Assembly (NCBI RefSeq): GCF_016481275.1
Contig: NZ_JAEMNW010000001.1
Location: forward strand, 434,001-498,000
Length of the DNA: 64,000 nt
Origin: Antrihabitans auranticaus
GTDB lineage: Bacteria; Actinomycetota; Actinomycetes; Mycobacteriales; Mycobacteriaceae
Direction of reading: 5' to 3'
Shown: positions 17,364 to 28,173 of the stretch, piece by piece
Layout of the letters: the number at the start of each line of letters is the position of its first letter
Position numbering within the stretch: the first letter of the stretch is position 1
Made by a program: the position numbers and the translations under genes
Notes under the pieces: generated by a model
The model's database searches: none
What the model was told of the DNA's origin: nothing
Seen by the model: the letters and a program-made list of their open reading frames with translations, nothing else

Positions 17364-18461
17364 TCAGCGCAGTCCGATACCGCGGGCGAGCGCGGTATCG
17401 ATGAGTGTGGAGATCAAGGTCGTGTAGTCGACGCCCGCAGCGGCCCACATCTGCGGATACATCGAGATCGACGTGAAGCCCGGCATCGTGTTGATTTCGT
17501 TGATGACCGGACCGTCGTCGGTGACGAAGAAGTCGACTCGCGCGATGCCCTGGCAGTCCAGCGCACGAAATGCTTCGACCGCGAGTGCGCGGATCTGCGC
17601 GCTGACCTCGTCGTCCAACTTGGCGGGGACATCGAATTCGCAGACGTCATCGAGGTACTTGGTATCGAAGTCGTAGAACGCATCGTCGGCGCCCCGATCC
17701 GGCATCCGAATTTCCGCGACGACGCTGGCCTCCACCCTGCCGTCGGGAAACTCCAGCACGCCGCATTCCACTTCGCGACCGATGACGGCACCTTCGACGA
17801 TGACCTTCGGATCGTGCTTGCGCGCCAAAGCGATCGCAGCGTCGAGATCTGCCCAGTCGTTGACGCGCGAGATCCCGATCGACGAACCCCCACGCGACGG
17901 TTTGACGAAGACGGGCAATCCGAGCGAGTCGCGCTCGGGCGCGGTCAGGGTTGTGGTTCCCGGCCGCAGCACGACCTGAATGCCGATCGGCAATCCCTCG
18001 GCTGCGAGCAGCTTTTTGGTGAACTCCTTGTCCATACCGGCCGCGCTCGCGAGCACGCCCGGACCGACGTACGGCAACCCGGCGAGCTCGAGCAGTCCCT
18101 GAATAGTGCCGTCCTCGCCGTATGCCCCGTGCAGAACCGGAAAAACGACGTCCACCGAGGCCAGGACCTCACCTGCATCCGTGCCGATCGACACGAGGGC
18201 GCCGGGCGCAGTCGGGTCGGCGGCGAGCACCAGCGCCCGACCGTTGTCATCGACACTCGGCAACGTCCGGTCGGCGATGGTCAGCTTCTGCGGGTCGGCG
18301 CTGCCGAGGACCCAGGTGCCGCCGCGCGTGATGCCGATCGGCACAGCCTCGTACTTCTCCGGATCGAGGTGCTGAAGGACGCTGCCTGCAGACACGCAGG
18401 ACACAGCGTGTTCGTTGCTCCGGCCACCGAAGATGACGGCGACCTTGATCCGGTTGTTCAC
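17364..18461 (-). CDS. ddl: D-alanine--D-alanine ligase
   Basis: 365 residues. Ddl joins two D-alanines with ATP for peptidoglycan precursors. ATP-grasp motifs are seen: [11 protein letters not shown] near the N-terminus, [54 protein letters not shown], and the metal-binding end segment [18 protein letters not shown]. The start at 18461 ([13 protein letters not shown]) fits the family. It lies just downstream of gpsA on the same strand. Confidence 0.96.
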   Translation of the reverse strand: MNNRIKVAVIFGGRSNEHAVSCVSAGSVLQHLDPEKYEAVPIGITRGGTWVLGSADPQKLTIADRTLPSVDDNGRALVLAADPTAPGALVSIGTDAGEVLASVDVVFPVLHGAYGEDGTIQGLLELAGLPYVGPGVLASAAGMDKEFTKKLLAAEGLPIGIQVVLRPGTTTLTAPERDSLGLPVFVKPSRGGSSIGISRVNDWADLDAAIALARKHDPKVIVEGAVIGREVECGVLEFPDGRVEASVVAEIRMPDRGADDAFYDFDTKYLDDVCEFDVPAKLDDEVSAQIRALAVEAFRALDCQGIARVDFFVTDDGPVINEINTMPGFTSISMYPQMWAAAGVDYTTLISTLIDTALARGIGLR

Positions 18462-18513
18462 GACCCAAACCGTACCGCTGCGCGCACCGCGGGGCGTCGC
18501 GGGTGGCGAGCGA

Positions 18514-19512
18514 CTACTCCGGCTTGTTGCGGCGGCCGAGTAGCTGTCCGATAGCTTCTTCGACGGACAAGCCCTCGTGGCAGACCTGGTGGACGGCGTC
18601 GGTAAGCGGCATTTCGACGTCGTAGCTCGCGGCCAGCGCCCGGACCGATGTGCACGATTTCACACCTTCGGCGACCTGGCCGTGGGCGGCCGCCTGCGCG
18701 CGTTCCATGGATCCGCCTTCACCCAGCACCCGGCCGAACGACCGGTTGCGCGAGAGCGGCGAGGTACAGGTTGCGACGAGGTCGCCGACACCGGCAAGGC
18801 CTGCGAGGGTTGCGGGCTTGGCGCCGAGCGCAACGCCGAGGCGGGTCATCTCGGCGAGGCCGCGGGTGATGATGCTCGCGATCGTGTTCTCCCCCGACCC
18901 GACCCCGGAGGCGATACCGCAGGCGAGTGCGATGACGTTCTTACACGCGCCGCCCACTTCGGCGCCGATCAGGTCCGAGTTGGTGTACGGCCTGAAATAT
19001 CTTGTTGCACAAGCTTTTTGGAGGTGAATTGCGCGCGCAGAATCCGAGCATGCAATGACGGTGGCGGCGGGCTGGCGCGACGCGATCTCACGGGCGAGGT
19101 TCGGCCCGGAGAGTGCGGCGATCCGCGACATGTCGGCGCCCGTCACCTGGTTGATCACCTGACTCATGCGCAGCAGCGTCCCGCTTTCGATGCCCTTGGC
19201 CAAGCTCAGCAGCGTCGCGTCCTTGCCGATCGAATCGGCCCAACCGGCCAGATTCCCGCGCAGCGTCTGCGAGGGAACAGCGAGCACGACGATGTCGGCA
19301 CCGTCGAGTACAGCCCGGAAATCGGTGGTCGCGTCCAGACCGACCGGCAGCCCGATGCCCCGCAGATAATAGGAATTCTCGTGCTCGTCGTTGATCGCGT
19401 CTGCGACCTCGGCGCGCCGCGCCCACAACGTGACGTCGGTTCCCGCGTCGGCGAGTACCTTCGCGAAAGCTGTGCCCCACGAACCCGCTCCGAGCACCGC
19501 TGCCTTGGTCAT
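18514..19512 (-). CDS. gpsA: Glycerol-3-phosphate dehydrogenase [NAD(P)+]
   Basis: 332 residues from ATG 19512 ([17 protein letters not shown]); a longer upstream frame was rejected as it overlaps the cofC promoter. The Rossmann motif is GAGSWGT; the catalytic Lys lies in [14 protein letters not shown], and a second signature is [16 protein letters not shown]. GpsA reduces dihydroxyacetone phosphate to sn-glycerol-3-phosphate for lipid synthesis. Same order as in mycobacteria (ddl-gpsA-cofC). Confidence 0.96.
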   Translation of the reverse strand: MTKAAVLGAGSWGTAFAKVLADAGTDVTLWARRAEVADAINDEHENSYYLRGIGLPVGLDATTDFRAVLDGADIVVLAVPSQTLRGNLAGWADSIGKDATLLSLAKGIESGTLLRMSQVINQVTGADMSRIAALSGPNLAREIASRQPAATVIACSDSARAIHLQKACATRYFRPYTNSDLIGAEVGGACKNVIALACGIASGVGSGENTIASIITRGLAEMTRLGVALGAKPATLAGLAGVGDLVATCTSPLSRNRSFGRVLGEGGSMERAQAAAHGQVAEGVKSCTSVRALAASYDVEMPLTDAVHQVCHEGLSVEEAIGQLLGRRNKPE

Positions 19513-19618
19513 GTGTTTGCTCCATTCGACCCGTTGTTCCCGGTAGCCGACCCACACTATCGCCTGAAGCCATACCGGCGGCTGACTCCCGCGCAACGAT
19601 CCTGGCAGGATTGTCGGC

Positions 19619-20293
19619 ATGAGCCCGCTCCACGCCGTGATCGCCGTCAAGGACCTGACGCGCGCCAAGAGCAGGCTCGCCACCGATTTCGCGCCTCCCG
19701 ACCGGCGCCGACTGGTCCTGGCGATGTTGTGCGACACACTCACGGCGGCCGGGCAGGTCGACGAGATCGCATCGGTCACCGTCGTCACGCCCGACGATGC
19801 CGTGATGCATGCGGCCGCGGCCGCCGGTGCCGCGGTGCTGGCCGAACCCGTCGCCGACTCCTCGGACTTCGACGCCGATCAGCGGCTCAACGCCGCATTC
19901 CGGCTCGCCGCGGCGACCGTGCGCGCCGAGCGCGGGCCCGTCGACCTGCTTGCGCTGCAAGCCGACCTACCCGCTCTGAGCGCAACCGAACTCGGTGCGG
20001 CAGCACGTGCGGCACGGCGTTTCACGAGGTCGTTCGTCGTGGATCATCGCCGCACCGGGACCGCCGCACTGCTTGTTCGTGATCGAAATACAGCGCTCAC
20101 ACCGACTTTCGGTGCCGATTCCGCGCGCCGGCACGCCGCTACCGGTGCCGCGTTGCTGGAGGGCGATTGGCCGGGCCTGCGGCTGGATGTCGATACGCTC
20201 GACGATCTGGAACTCGCGGCGGCGATCGGGCTCGGCAACGCAACCCGCGCCGCGTTGGCCGAAATCGGCTGGCCGAATCGGTGTCCGGGGTAA
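19619..20293 (+). CDS. fbiD: Phosphoenolpyruvate (or 2-phospholactate) guanylyltransferase for F420 synthesis
   Basis: 224 residues, Rossmann-like nucleotidyltransferase of the CofC/FbiD family: [17 protein letters not shown] at the start (KSRL loop), [22 protein letters not shown] and [16 protein letters not shown] at the end. In mycobacteria FbiD uses phosphoenolpyruvate and GTP to start coenzyme F420 synthesis; archaeal CofC uses 2-phospholactate. The substrate cannot be read from the sequence alone. It is divergent from gpsA and upstream of ppk1. Confidence 0.9.
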   Translation: MSPLHAVIAVKDLTRAKSRLATDFAPPDRRRLVLAMLCDTLTAAGQVDEIASVTVVTPDDAVMHAAAAAGAAVLAEPVADSSDFDADQRLNAAFRLAAATVRAERGPVDLLALQADLPALSATELGAAARAARRFTRSFVVDHRRTGTAALLVRDRNTALTPTFGADSARRHAATGAALLEGDWPGLRLDVDTLDDLELAAAIGLGNATRAALAEIGWPNRCPG

Positions 20294-20356
20294 AAGTTCA
20301 CCTTTATCGCGCTGAACGCGGTGTCCCGATGCTGCGAACTGAGGGATGATCGACAG

Positions 20357-22621
20357 GTGAGCAATCCCGAAACAGTTGGCAGGCAAACCGAAAATGGCCT
20401 CCGCGCCACAGCGACGGATCAACCGCGGGACGGTGCACTGCGCGACGGCGAACGGCCTGGAGTCACCAACTCCACACACGAACAGACGCCGGGCGGTGCG
20501 ATACCGAGCAACGTTCCGACGGCGCCGCCGGCCGCAACACCCGAAGCCGCCGATCTGCTCGACGGGGACCTGCCCGAAGACCGGTACCTCAACCGCGAAC
20601 TGAGTTGGCTCGACTTCAATTCGCGCGTGCTCGCGCTGGCAGAGGATTCCTCGCTGCCGCTGCTGGAGCGCGCCAAGTTTCTCGCGATCTTCTCGAGCAA
20701 CCTCGACGAGTTCTTCATGGTGCGCGTCGCGGGGCTCAAACGCCGCGACGAAACCGGGTTGTCGGTTCGGTCGGCGGACGGTATGTCACCGCGTGAGCAA
20801 CTCGCGCTGATTGCCCGCCGCACCCAGGAGATCGCGAACAAGCACGCCCACGTCTTCCTCGACGCGATCCAGCCCGCACTGCACGCCGAGGGCATCGACA
20901 TCATCGGCTGGGCACAGCTCAACGAGCAAGAACGTCAACGGATGTCGGCGCACTTCCACGACCAGGTCTTTCCCGTGCTCACCCCACTCGCCGTCGATCC
21001 CGCGCACCCCTTTCCCTACATCAGCGGCCTCAGCCTCAATCTCGCGATCACAGTGAAGGACCACACCACCGGCGGCGAGCATTTCGCACGCGTCAAGGTC
21101 CCCGACAACGTCGAGCGGTTCGTCCGGGTCCGGCGCGAGGAAGCGCAGATCGCTGCCTTCCTGCCCATGGAAGACCTGATCGCCGCACACCTCGACGCGC
21201 TGTTCCCCGGTATGGAAATCGTTGAACACCACGCCTTCCGGATCACCCGCAACGCAGATTTCGAAGTCGAGGAAGACCGCGACGAGGACCTCCTGCAAGC
21301 TTTGGAACGCGAGCTCGCACGGCGTCGGTTCGGTTCGCCGGTCCGGCTCGAGGTCGCAGGAGACATGACCGAACACATGCTCGAACTGCTGCTCCGGGAG
21401 CTGGACGTGGACCCGGGCGACGTCATTCAAGTGCCTGGGCTGCTTGATCTTTCGTGCCTCTGGCAGGTCTACGGCGTCGACCGCGCGAACCTCAAGGACA
21501 AGCCCTTCGTCCCCGCGACGCATCCCGCGTTCGGCGAGCGCGAGACTCCGAAGAGCGTCTTTGCGACCCTGCGCGAGGGTGACGTGCTCGTCCATCATCC
21601 CTACGACTCGTTCTCGACGAGCGTGCAGCGGTTCATCGAGCAAGCAGCCGCAGACCCGCAAGTCCTTGCGATCAAGCAGACGCTGTACCGGACCTCGGGC
21701 GATTCACCGATCGTCAACGCGCTCATCGACGCAGCGGAAGCCGGTAAACAGGTCGTTGCGCTCGTCGAAATCAAGGCCCGATTCGACGAGCAGGCCAACA
21801 TCAAATGGGCACGAGCGCTGGAGCAAGCGGGCGTTCACGTCGTGTACGGACTCGTCGGTCTGAAGACCCACTGCAAGACCTGCCTGGTCGTCCGGCGCGA
21901 AGGTTCGACGATTCGGCGCTATTGCCACATCGGCACCGGCAACTACAACCCGAAGACTGCGCGGCTCTACGAAGATGTCGGGTTGTTCAGTGCCGCACCG
22001 GAAATCGGCGCGGACCTCACCGACCTCTTCAACTCGCTCACGGGCTATTCGCGCAAGGAGCACTACCGCAACCTGCTCGTCGCCCCCTACGGCGTGCGCC
22101 GCGGAATCATCGAGCGGATCAAGCGCGAGATCGAGCACAAGAAGGCCGGCCGCGACGCACGGATCAGATTGAAGGCCAACGCACTTGTCGACGAGCAGGT
22201 CATCGACGCGCTGTATCGGGCGTCGCAAGCGGGCGTGCCGGTCCAGGTCGTAGTCCGTGGCATCTGCGCGCTCAAGCCAGGAGTGCCCGGGCTGAGCGAG
22301 CTGATCGAAGTCCGGTCGATTCTCGGCCGTTTCCTGGAACATTCGCGCGTGCTGCACTTCCTCGGCGCCGACGAGTCGTGGATCGGCAGCGCGGACATGA
22401 TGCACCGCAACCTCGACCGGCGCGTCGAAGTCATGGCGCAGGTGAAAGATCCACGCCTGGCAGCCCAACTCGGCGACATCTTCGACTCGGCGCTCGACCC
22501 GACTACGCGCTGCTGGGTGCTGCAATCGGACGGGCGCTGGGTAGCGGGTCCAGAGCACGGCGAGAAGGTCAGGGAGCACCAGGAAGAATTGATGCGGCAG
22601 CGGCGCACGGCGGCCTCGTAG
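20357..22621 (+). CDS. ppk1: Polyphosphate kinase 1
   Basis: 754 residues if GTG 20357 is used (VSNPETVG); an ATG at 20321 is the alternative. PPK1 makes polyphosphate from ATP reversibly. The N-terminal part has [20 protein letters not shown] and [12 protein letters not shown]. The phospho-His domain includes [19 protein letters not shown] and [20 protein letters not shown], and [18 protein letters not shown] lies near the C-terminus, as in known PPK1 enzymes. The first ~65 residues are low-complexity and variable. mutT1 starts just after its stop. Confidence 0.96.
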   Translation: MSNPETVGRQTENGLRATATDQPRDGALRDGERPGVTNSTHEQTPGGAIPSNVPTAPPAATPEAADLLDGDLPEDRYLNRELSWLDFNSRVLALAEDSSLPLLERAKFLAIFSSNLDEFFMVRVAGLKRRDETGLSVRSADGMSPREQLALIARRTQEIANKHAHVFLDAIQPALHAEGIDIIGWAQLNEQERQRMSAHFHDQVFPVLTPLAVDPAHPFPYISGLSLNLAITVKDHTTGGEHFARVKVPDNVERFVRVRREEAQIAAFLPMEDLIAAHLDALFPGMEIVEHHAFRITRNADFEVEEDRDEDLLQALERELARRRFGSPVRLEVAGDMTEHMLELLLRELDVDPGDVIQVPGLLDLSCLWQVYGVDRANLKDKPFVPATHPAFGERETPKSVFATLREGDVLVHHPYDSFSTSVQRFIEQAAADPQVLAIKQTLYRTSGDSPIVNALIDAAEAGKQVVALVEIKARFDEQANIKWARALEQAGVHVVYGLVGLKTHCKTCLVVRREGSTIRRYCHIGTGNYNPKTARLYEDVGLFSAAPEIGADLTDLFNSLTGYSRKEHYRNLLVAPYGVRRGIIERIKREIEHKKAGRDARIRLKANALVDEQVIDALYRASQAGVPVQVVVRGICALKPGVPGLSELIEVRSILGRFLEHSRVLHFLGADESWIGSADMMHRNLDRRVEVMAQVKDPRLAAQLGDIFDSALDPTTRCWVLQSDGRWVAGPEHGEKVREHQEELMRQRRTAAS

Positions 22622-22622
22622 A

Positions 22623-23564
22623 ATGTCGACGAACGACGGCCCGGTCAAGGCGAATATCTTCGCGGCCGGTGCAGTTCTGTGGCGCCGATCCCCCAAGTCG
22701 CCCACACAAATCGAGGTGGCGGTGATTCACCGTCCGCGCTACGACGACTGGTCCTTTCCGAAAGGCAAGGTCGAACCCGGCGAAACGCTTGTTCGCGCGG
22801 CCGTACGTGAGGTAACCGAGGAAACAGGTCTGACCTGTCACCTCGGCCGCCATGTCGATCGAGTGACGTATCCGGTCCCCGGTCACCGGCGGCTCAAGCG
22901 TGTCGATTACTGGGCCGCAGAGGTGACCGGTGGCGAGTTCGCGCCGAATCGCGAGGTCGACACCCTGCTCTGGCTGCCAGCCGCCCAAGTGCAGAAACAG
23001 ATTTCGTACCCGATGGACCGCAGGGTGCTGCGGAACTTCGTGCGCTATCCGGTCGACACCAGGACAACGCTGATCGTGCGGCACGGCCGCGCAGGGCGCA
23101 GCGAACGATTCAAGGGCGACGATAACTTGCGTCCACTCGACAAAGTGGGCCGCGAACAGGCCGCCGCACTCGTCGAACAATTGCTGGCTTTCGGCGCCAC
23201 ACATATTCATTCGGCAGAGCGGTTGCGCTGCACACAGACGGTCGAACCGCTCGCGACGTTGCTCGGTGTCGATATTCGGCTGGAACCCTTGCTCTCCGAG
23301 GACACCTACGCCGAACGCCCCGACGCCGCACGGCACCGAATGAACAAGATCGCCACCAAACCCGGCGTGCACGTCGTGTGTAGTCAGGGCAAGGTGATAC
23401 CGGATCTGTTGGGCTGGTGGGCCGATCGGGACGGTATAACGCTGCCGCCTGCGCGCAACCGCAAAGGCAGCATGTGGGTGCTGTCTCATGTGGGCGGCAC
23501 GCTGATCTCCGCGTACCACATCGATAGCCCCTTGCCGCTGAACGAGTCTGCGGTTTCCGACTAG
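22623..23564 (+). CDS. mutT1: MutT1-like protein: Nudix hydrolase fused to histidine phosphatase
   Basis: 313 residues. The N-terminal Nudix domain (about 10-140) carries the complete box GKVEPGETLVRAAVREVTEE followed by TGL. The C-terminal domain is a histidine-phosphatase fold with LIVRHGRAGRS (RHG) and VVCSQGKVIPDLLG. Mycobacterial MutT1 hydrolyses 8-oxo-GTP and dinucleoside polyphosphates. It follows ppk1 with one intervening base, and a strong terminator lies downstream. Confidence 0.93.
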   Translation: MSTNDGPVKANIFAAGAVLWRRSPKSPTQIEVAVIHRPRYDDWSFPKGKVEPGETLVRAAVREVTEETGLTCHLGRHVDRVTYPVPGHRRLKRVDYWAAEVTGGEFAPNREVDTLLWLPAAQVQKQISYPMDRRVLRNFVRYPVDTRTTLIVRHGRAGRSERFKGDDNLRPLDKVGREQAAALVEQLLAFGATHIHSAERLRCTQTVEPLATLLGVDIRLEPLLSEDTYAERPDAARHRMNKIATKPGVHVVCSQGKVIPDLLGWWADRDGITLPPARNRKGSMWVLSHVGGTLISAYHIDSPLPLNESAVSD

Positions 23565-23592
23565 CCTCGCCACTCCCACCAGGTACGCGAAA

Positions 23593-23619
23593 GCGCCGTC
23601 CGGTCGAACCGGACGGCGC
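23593..23619. terminator. Bidirectional hairpin terminator between mutT1 and hupB
   Basis: GCGCCGTCCGGT, a 3-nt loop, and its exact complement form a 12-bp stem between two convergent genes. Confidence 0.85.
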
Positions 23620-23645
23620 CTCGAGTCGGCTGCTGGTGCCTTGGA

Positions 23646-24329
23646 TCAGGCTTTCTTGGTAGCCCGCTTGGCCGGAGCCTTCTTCGCGGCTGTGGCCTTC
23701 GTGGCTGCCTTCTTGGCCGGAGCCTTGGCGGCAGTGGTCTTCTTTGCAGCGGTCGCCTTGGCGGCGGTCGTCTTTGCCGGAGCCGCCTTTGCCGCAGTTG
23801 TCTTGCGAGCGGTCGTCTTTGCCGGTGCTGCCTTCGTCGCCGTGGTCTTCTTCGCGGCAGTTGTCTTCGCAGCAGTGGTCTTTGCCGGTGCTGCCTTTGT
23901 CGCAGCGGTCTTACGAGCGGTCGTCTTTGCCGGTGCTGCCTTCGTCGCAGCTGTCTTGCGCGGTGCCGCCTTTGCCGCCTTCTTCGCGGCTGCCTTCGTC
24001 GGAGCAGCAGCTGCGCCACGCTTGACGGCGGGGCCGCTCGCGGGCAGCTTCTGCTTGCCGGCGATTACTGCCTTGAATTGCGCACCCGGCCGGAACGCGG
24101 GAACCGAAGTGGGCTTGACCTTTACAGTTTCTCCGGTCCGCGGGTTACGTGCCACACGGGCGGCACGCTTGCGCTGCTCGAATACTCCGAAGCCGGTGAT
24201 GGTGACGCTCTGACCCTTGTGCACGGCGCGCACGATTATGTCGACGACGTTCTCGACAGCTTCGGTCGCCGTTCGCCGGTCAGCCCCCAGCTTCTCGGTG
24301 AGAACATCGATGAGCTCTGCCTTGTTCAT
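23646..24329 (-). CDS. hupB: DNA-binding protein HU with Lys/Ala-rich C-terminal tail
   Basis: 227 residues. The first 90 are a canonical HU fold ([49 protein letters not shown]). The remaining about 130 are an H1-like basic tail built from near-repeats such as KAAPAKTTA and [12 protein letters not shown]. Such tailed HU is characteristic of mycolic-acid actinobacteria, where it compacts DNA and is modified on lysines. The repeats are also visible in the DNA, so length may vary between strains. Confidence 0.96.
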   Translation of the reverse strand: MNKAELIDVLTEKLGADRRTATEAVENVVDIIVRAVHKGQSVTITGFGVFEQRKRAARVARNPRTGETVKVKPTSVPAFRPGAQFKAVIAGKQKLPASGPAVKRGAAAAPTKAAAKKAAKAAPRKTAATKAAPAKTTARKTAATKAAPAKTTAAKTTAAKKTTATKAAPAKTTARKTTAAKAAPAKTTAAKATAAKKTTAAKAPAKKAATKATAAKKAPAKRATKKA

Positions 24330-24455
24330 TGAAATTCCTCCGCAAACTAATGGCCCACCGTTGGACCGACTGCTAATACGGTAAACCCTGAATACCGTAA
24401 GAGTCCATGTGTCAGAGGAATTTTCATGAAATCTTTGGTCTTTTGCTTTGCGAAA

Positions 24456-24473
24456 GGACCGCCGCAGCGGTCC
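24456..24473 (-). terminator. Terminator of the leuCD operon
   Basis: On the reverse strand GGACCGC-TGCG-GCGGTCC is followed by TTTCGC, 20 bp after the leuD stop. Confidence 0.75.
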
Positions 24474-24492
24474 CGCGCACCGTTGTTCAGGC

Positions 24493-25095
24493 TTACTGAA
24501 TGTGTGCCGGCAACGTCGTCGGTTTCCATGAAGGCCTTGCCTTTTCGAACTCCGAAATGGCTTCTACCTGCCTAAATGTCAATCCGATGTCGTCGAGACC
24601 TTCGAGCAGACGCCACCGCGTGTAGTCGTCAATGTCAAAGCGCACCACCGTTGTTCCGGCTGTGACGGTCTTCTCACGAAGATCCACAATTAATTCCAAA
24701 CCCGGCTGCGATTCGAGCAGTTTCCAGAGCAACTCGACGTCCGGCTGGGCCACTTGGGCCGCCAGCAGGCCCGCTTTGCCGGAGTTCCCGCGGAAGATGT
24801 CGGCGAACCGGGAGGCGATGACGACCCGAAAACCGAAGTCCGACAGGGCCCAAACTGCGTGCTCGCGCGAGGACCCCGTGCCGAAGTCCGGACCCGCAAC
24901 GAGGACGCTGCCCCTGTCGTAAGGCGCTACGTTCAGAATGAAGTCCGGATCGTTGCGCCATGCCGCGAACAGTCCGTCTTCGAAACCGGTGCGCGTCACG
25001 CGTTTTAGGTACACGGCCGGGATGATCTGATCGGTGTCGACGTTCGACCGACGAAGCGGGACGCCAATTCCCTTGTGCAATGTGAAGGATTCCAT
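24493..25095 (-). CDS. leuD: 3-isopropylmalate dehydratase small subunit
   Basis: 200 residues. The small subunit shapes the active site of isopropylmalate isomerase. Motifs are [35 protein letters not shown] (the conserved GSSREHA loop) and [14 protein letters not shown]. It lies 27 bp downstream of leuC on the same strand and ends just before a terminator; leuC and leuD form an operon. Confidence 0.97.
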   Translation of the reverse strand: MESFTLHKGIGVPLRRSNVDTDQIIPAVYLKRVTRTGFEDGLFAAWRNDPDFILNVAPYDRGSVLVAGPDFGTGSSREHAVWALSDFGFRVVIASRFADIFRGNSGKAGLLAAQVAQPDVELLWKLLESQPGLELIVDLREKTVTAGTTVVRFDIDDYTRWRLLEGLDDIGLTFRQVEAISEFEKARPSWKPTTLPAHIQ

Positions 25096-25122
25096 TTTCG
25101 GTTCTTCCGTTCTTTATTGGAA

Positions 25123-26547
25123 TTAGTCGAGATCAGCCGGAGAGGACAGGGTTCCGCGCACAGCAGTAGCCGCGGCGACGAGTGGCGAGACGAGGTGCGT
25201 CCGCCCACCCTTGCCCTGCCGGCCCTCGAAGTTGCGGTTCGAGGTCGACGCACAGCGCTCACCGGCGCTCAACTGATCGGGGTTCATACCGAGGCACATG
25301 GAACAGCCCGCCTGCCGCCACTCTGCGCCCGCAGCGGTGAAAATGGCTCCCAGACCCTCGTTCTCGGCCTGCACGCGCACACGCATCGAGCCAGGCACCA
25401 CGAGCATCCGAACGCCATCGGCGACGCGGCGGCCGTCGAGAATTTCCGCAACCGCACGTAGGTCTTCGATGCGCCCGTTCGTGCACGAGCCGACGAACAC
25501 CGCGTTCACCGGCACCTCCCGCAATGGCGTTCCCGGCTGCAAATCCATGTACCGCAGAGCTTTCTCGGCTGCCGCACGTTCGCTCTCGTCCGTCATCTGC
25601 TCCGGGTCGGGAACCGAATCCCCCAGTGGCGCACCCTGTCCCGGGTTCGTACCCCACGTGACGAAGGGCGTCAGCGTGTTCGCGTCGATATGCACCTCCG
25701 CGTCGAATACGGCGTCGTCGTCTGTTTTGAGCATTTCCCAGGCAGCGACGGCTTCGTCCCATTCCGCACCTTTGGGCGCGTGCGGGCGATCACGAAGGAA
25801 ATCATAAGTCGTCTGGTCCGGCGCGATCATGCCTGCGCGCGCGCCGGCCTCAATCGACATATTGCAGATTGTCATCCGGGCTTCCATCGACATTTTGCCG
25901 ATAGCTTCTCCTCGATATTCGAGGACGTATCCCTGACCGCCGCCCGTACCGATCTTCGCAATTACGGCAAGAATGAGGTCCTTACTCGTAACGCCGGGCT
26001 GGAGTTCACCATCGACCGTGATCGCCATTGTTTTGAACGGGCGCAGCGACAATGTTTGCGTCGCGAGTACGTGCTCGACCTCACTCGTTCCGATTCCCAT
26101 TGCCAGCGCGCCGAAGGCACCGTGCGTCGAAGTGTGGCTGTCGCCGCACACGACGGTCGTTCCCGGTTGCGTCAGACCCAGCTGCGGGCCGACGACATGC
26201 ACGATGCCCTGGTCCAGATCTCCCATCGGGTGCAAGCGAATCCCGAACTCCGCGCAGTTTCGCCGCAATGTCTCGACCTGCGTCCGCGAGACGAGGTCGG
26301 CAATCGGCTTGTCGATATCGACGGTCGGGACGTTGTGATCCTCGGTGGCGATCGTGAGGTCCGGGCGCCGCACCTGTCTGCCGGCCAGCCGCAGACCGTC
26401 GAAGGCCTGCGGACTCGTCACCTCATGTACAAGGTGCAGATCGATGTAGATGAGATCGGGCTCCTGGGCATCCCCTGCGCCGGTGCCCTTGGCGACCACG
26501 TGGTCGTCCCATACCTTCTCCGCCAATGTGCGGGGCTTGCTTGTCAT
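25123..26547 (-). CDS. leuC: 3-isopropylmalate dehydratase large subunit
   Basis: 474 residues from ATG 26547, which has GGTGGAGA upstream (a GTG at 26556 is possible). LeuC carries the [4Fe-4S] cluster that isomerises isopropylmalate in leucine synthesis. Iron-sulphur ligands are the Cys in [13 protein letters not shown] and the pair in [13 protein letters not shown]; also seen are [13 protein letters not shown] and [17 protein letters not shown]. It is divergent from an IclR-type regulator, and their shared 110-bp gap holds likely operator elements. Confidence 0.97.
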   Translation of the reverse strand: MTSKPRTLAEKVWDDHVVAKGTGAGDAQEPDLIYIDLHLVHEVTSPQAFDGLRLAGRQVRRPDLTIATEDHNVPTVDIDKPIADLVSRTQVETLRRNCAEFGIRLHPMGDLDQGIVHVVGPQLGLTQPGTTVVCGDSHTSTHGAFGALAMGIGTSEVEHVLATQTLSLRPFKTMAITVDGELQPGVTSKDLILAVIAKIGTGGGQGYVLEYRGEAIGKMSMEARMTICNMSIEAGARAGMIAPDQTTYDFLRDRPHAPKGAEWDEAVAAWEMLKTDDDAVFDAEVHIDANTLTPFVTWGTNPGQGAPLGDSVPDPEQMTDESERAAAEKALRYMDLQPGTPLREVPVNAVFVGSCTNGRIEDLRAVAEILDGRRVADGVRMLVVPGSMRVRVQAENEGLGAIFTAAGAEWRQAGCSMCLGMNPDQLSAGERCASTSNRNFEGRQGKGGRTHLVSPLVAAATAVRGTLSSPADLD

Positions 26548-26621
26548 CTTCTCCACCTCATGCGCAAATCTCGGGGCTGCCGACGATTCGCTTCGTTTTG
26601 CCGAGTTCGGGTTCCCAGTAT

Positions 26622-26657
26622 TTGGAATCCCAACATGCGAGACGCTAATATCGTTGT
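26622..26657. promoter_or_regulatory. Likely operator region between leuC and the IclR regulator
   Basis: TTGG-AATC-CCAA (26622-26633) is an inverted repeat. Two GAGAC motifs follow nearby (about 26639 and 26659). In Corynebacterium and Streptomyces an IclR-type protein divergent from leuCD controls leucine genes; the exact site here is inferred. Confidence 0.45.
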
Positions 26658-27359
26658 ATGAGACAGCATAGCGGGATCGGCGTCCTCGACAAAGCCATGT
26701 CGGTGTTGCACGCAGTCGCCGAACAACCGTGTGGACTCACCGAGCTGTGCATCAAGACCGGACTCCCCCGCGCGACCGCGCACCGGCTGGCTGTCGGAAT
26801 GGAAGTGCACCGCCTGCTCAGCCGCGACGCAGCAGGTATGTGGCGGCCGGGACCGGCGCTATCCGAACTCGCCGCGAGTGCCAACGACACGCTCGTCGAT
26901 GCCGCCGGCGCTGTACTTCCGCGCCTTCGCGAAATCACCGGCGAGAGCGTCCAGTTGTACCGGCGCGAAGGGTCCGTCCGCGTCTGCGTCGCATCGATGG
27001 AACCCCCGACCGGCCTGCGCGACACCGTGCTCGTCGGGGCCAGGCTGCCGATGACGGCTGGATCCGGCGCGAAAGTCCTACTCGCATGGGCAGACACAGC
27101 CAGCCAGCGCATGGTCCTGCCGACCGCGTCGTTCGGCGAACGCACGCTCGCCGAGGTCCGCAAGCGCGGCTGGGCGCAGAGCGCGGGCGAGCGCGAGTCA
27201 GGCGTCGCGAGCGTGTCGGCACCGGTCCGGGATTCGAACGGCAATGTCGTAGCGGCGGTGTCGGTATCGGGTCCGATCGACCGCATGGGACGGCGGCCGG
27301 GCGCGCGCTGGGCCGCCGATCTACTGGCAGCGGCGGACGCGCTACACAAGCGCCTGTAG
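26658..27359 (+). CDS. IclR-family transcriptional regulator, probable leuCD regulator
   Basis: 233 residues. The N-terminal winged helix (about 5-65) has [20 protein letters not shown] and [21 protein letters not shown]; the C-terminal effector domain carries [34 protein letters not shown] and [23 protein letters not shown]. This is the IclR regulator that in Mycobacteriales and Corynebacterium (LtbR) sits divergent from leuCD. The effector is unknown here. Confidence 0.92.
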   Translation: MRQHSGIGVLDKAMSVLHAVAEQPCGLTELCIKTGLPRATAHRLAVGMEVHRLLSRDAAGMWRPGPALSELAASANDTLVDAAGAVLPRLREITGESVQLYRREGSVRVCVASMEPPTGLRDTVLVGARLPMTAGSGAKVLLAWADTASQRMVLPTASFGERTLAEVRKRGWAQSAGERESGVASVSAPVRDSNGNVVAAVSVSGPIDRMGRRPGARWAADLLAAADALHKRL

Positions 27360-27390
27360 GGTTCGCACAGGGCGTGCGAAAGGGGTCGAC

Positions 27391-27906
27391 ATGGGCGTCA
27401 ACCAACGCGGCAAGATCACGATGTCCGACGACGAGATCGCGACTTTTCTCGAACAGAGTCGCGTCGTCACGATGGCAACGAAAGGCTCTGACGGCCAGCC
27501 ACACCTGATCGCAATGTGGTACGCGCTGCTCGATGGTGAAATCTGGATCGAGACGAAAGCCAAGTCGCAGAAGGTCACCAACCTGAAGCGCGACGATCGG
27601 GTCACCTGCATGGTCGAGGCGGGAAACACCTACGACCAGCTGCGCGGTGTCTCGATCGAAGGTACGGCTGAAATCATCGACGACTACGACACGTTGTTCC
27701 GCGTCATGGTCAGCGTGTGGGAGCGGTACACGGGCCCCTACAGCGAGGATGTCCGCCCGATGGTGGAGGCCGTCATGAACAAGCGTGTCGCGGTACGAGT
27801 TCGCCCGCACCGCATCAGATCATGGGATCATCGCAAACTCGGTTATCCCGAGATGCCCGTCGCCGGCACGACTGCGCAGTTTCTCGAACAGCCGAAATCG
27901 GAATGA
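27391..27906 (+). CDS. Pyridoxamine 5'-phosphate oxidase-like protein, probable F420/FMN-dependent oxidoreductase
   Basis: 171 residues of the split-barrel PPOX fold: SDDEIATFLEQSRVVTMATKG, HLIAMWYALLDGEIWI, TNLKRDDRVTCMVE and GVSIEGTAEIIDD. In actinobacteria this type is usually classed as F420- or FMN-dependent; the substrate is unknown. The stop codon lies inside a short tandem repeat (27900-27939). The start ATG 27391 follows GAAAGGGG. Confidence 0.85.
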   Translation: MGVNQRGKITMSDDEIATFLEQSRVVTMATKGSDGQPHLIAMWYALLDGEIWIETKAKSQKVTNLKRDDRVTCMVEAGNTYDQLRGVSIEGTAEIIDDYDTLFRVMVSVWERYTGPYSEDVRPMVEAVMNKRVAVRVRPHRIRSWDHRKLGYPEMPVAGTTAQFLEQPKSE

Positions 27907-27939
27907 CCCGAAATTGGAATGACCCGAAATTGGAATGAC
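27900..27939. repeat. Tandem 16-bp repeat at the end of the PPOX gene
   Basis: The unit GGAATGACCCGAAATT occurs twice (27900-27915 and 27916-27931), followed by a partial third copy GGAATGAC; a degenerate trace precedes it. The first copy holds the gene's TGA stop. Confidence 0.8.
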
Positions 27940-27993
27940 GCAGTCGCGCCGTCGGGCGTAGGTTCGAACTCAATCGAGACGGAAGGGCACACA

Positions 27994-28173
27994 ATGACCG
28001 ACGCATCCGGAACCGAGGACACCAGCGACGTCAAGAAGAAGTTCCGCGAGGCCCTGGAGCGGAAGAACCAGAAGCACAACCCCACCGACGACCACAAGGA
28101 CGGCCACTCGAAGATTCACGGCACCCACGGTCCGGCCGATCACAAGCGCGACTTCCGCCGCAAGAGCGGCTAA
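27994..28173 (+). CDS. Small DUF5302 protein
   Basis: 59 residues, highly polar and His/Lys-rich: MTDASGTEDTSDVKKKFREA, then ALERKNQ, HNPTDDHKDGHSKIHGTHG and KRDFRRKSG. This matches the short DUF5302 family found in actinobacteria; the function is unknown and the protein is probably disordered. It starts at ATG 27994 with AGACGGAAGGGCAC upstream. It overlaps the convergent cupin gene by 4 nt. Confidence 0.85.
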   Translation: MTDASGTEDTSDVKKKFREALERKNQKHNPTDDHKDGHSKIHGTHGPADHKRDFRRKSG

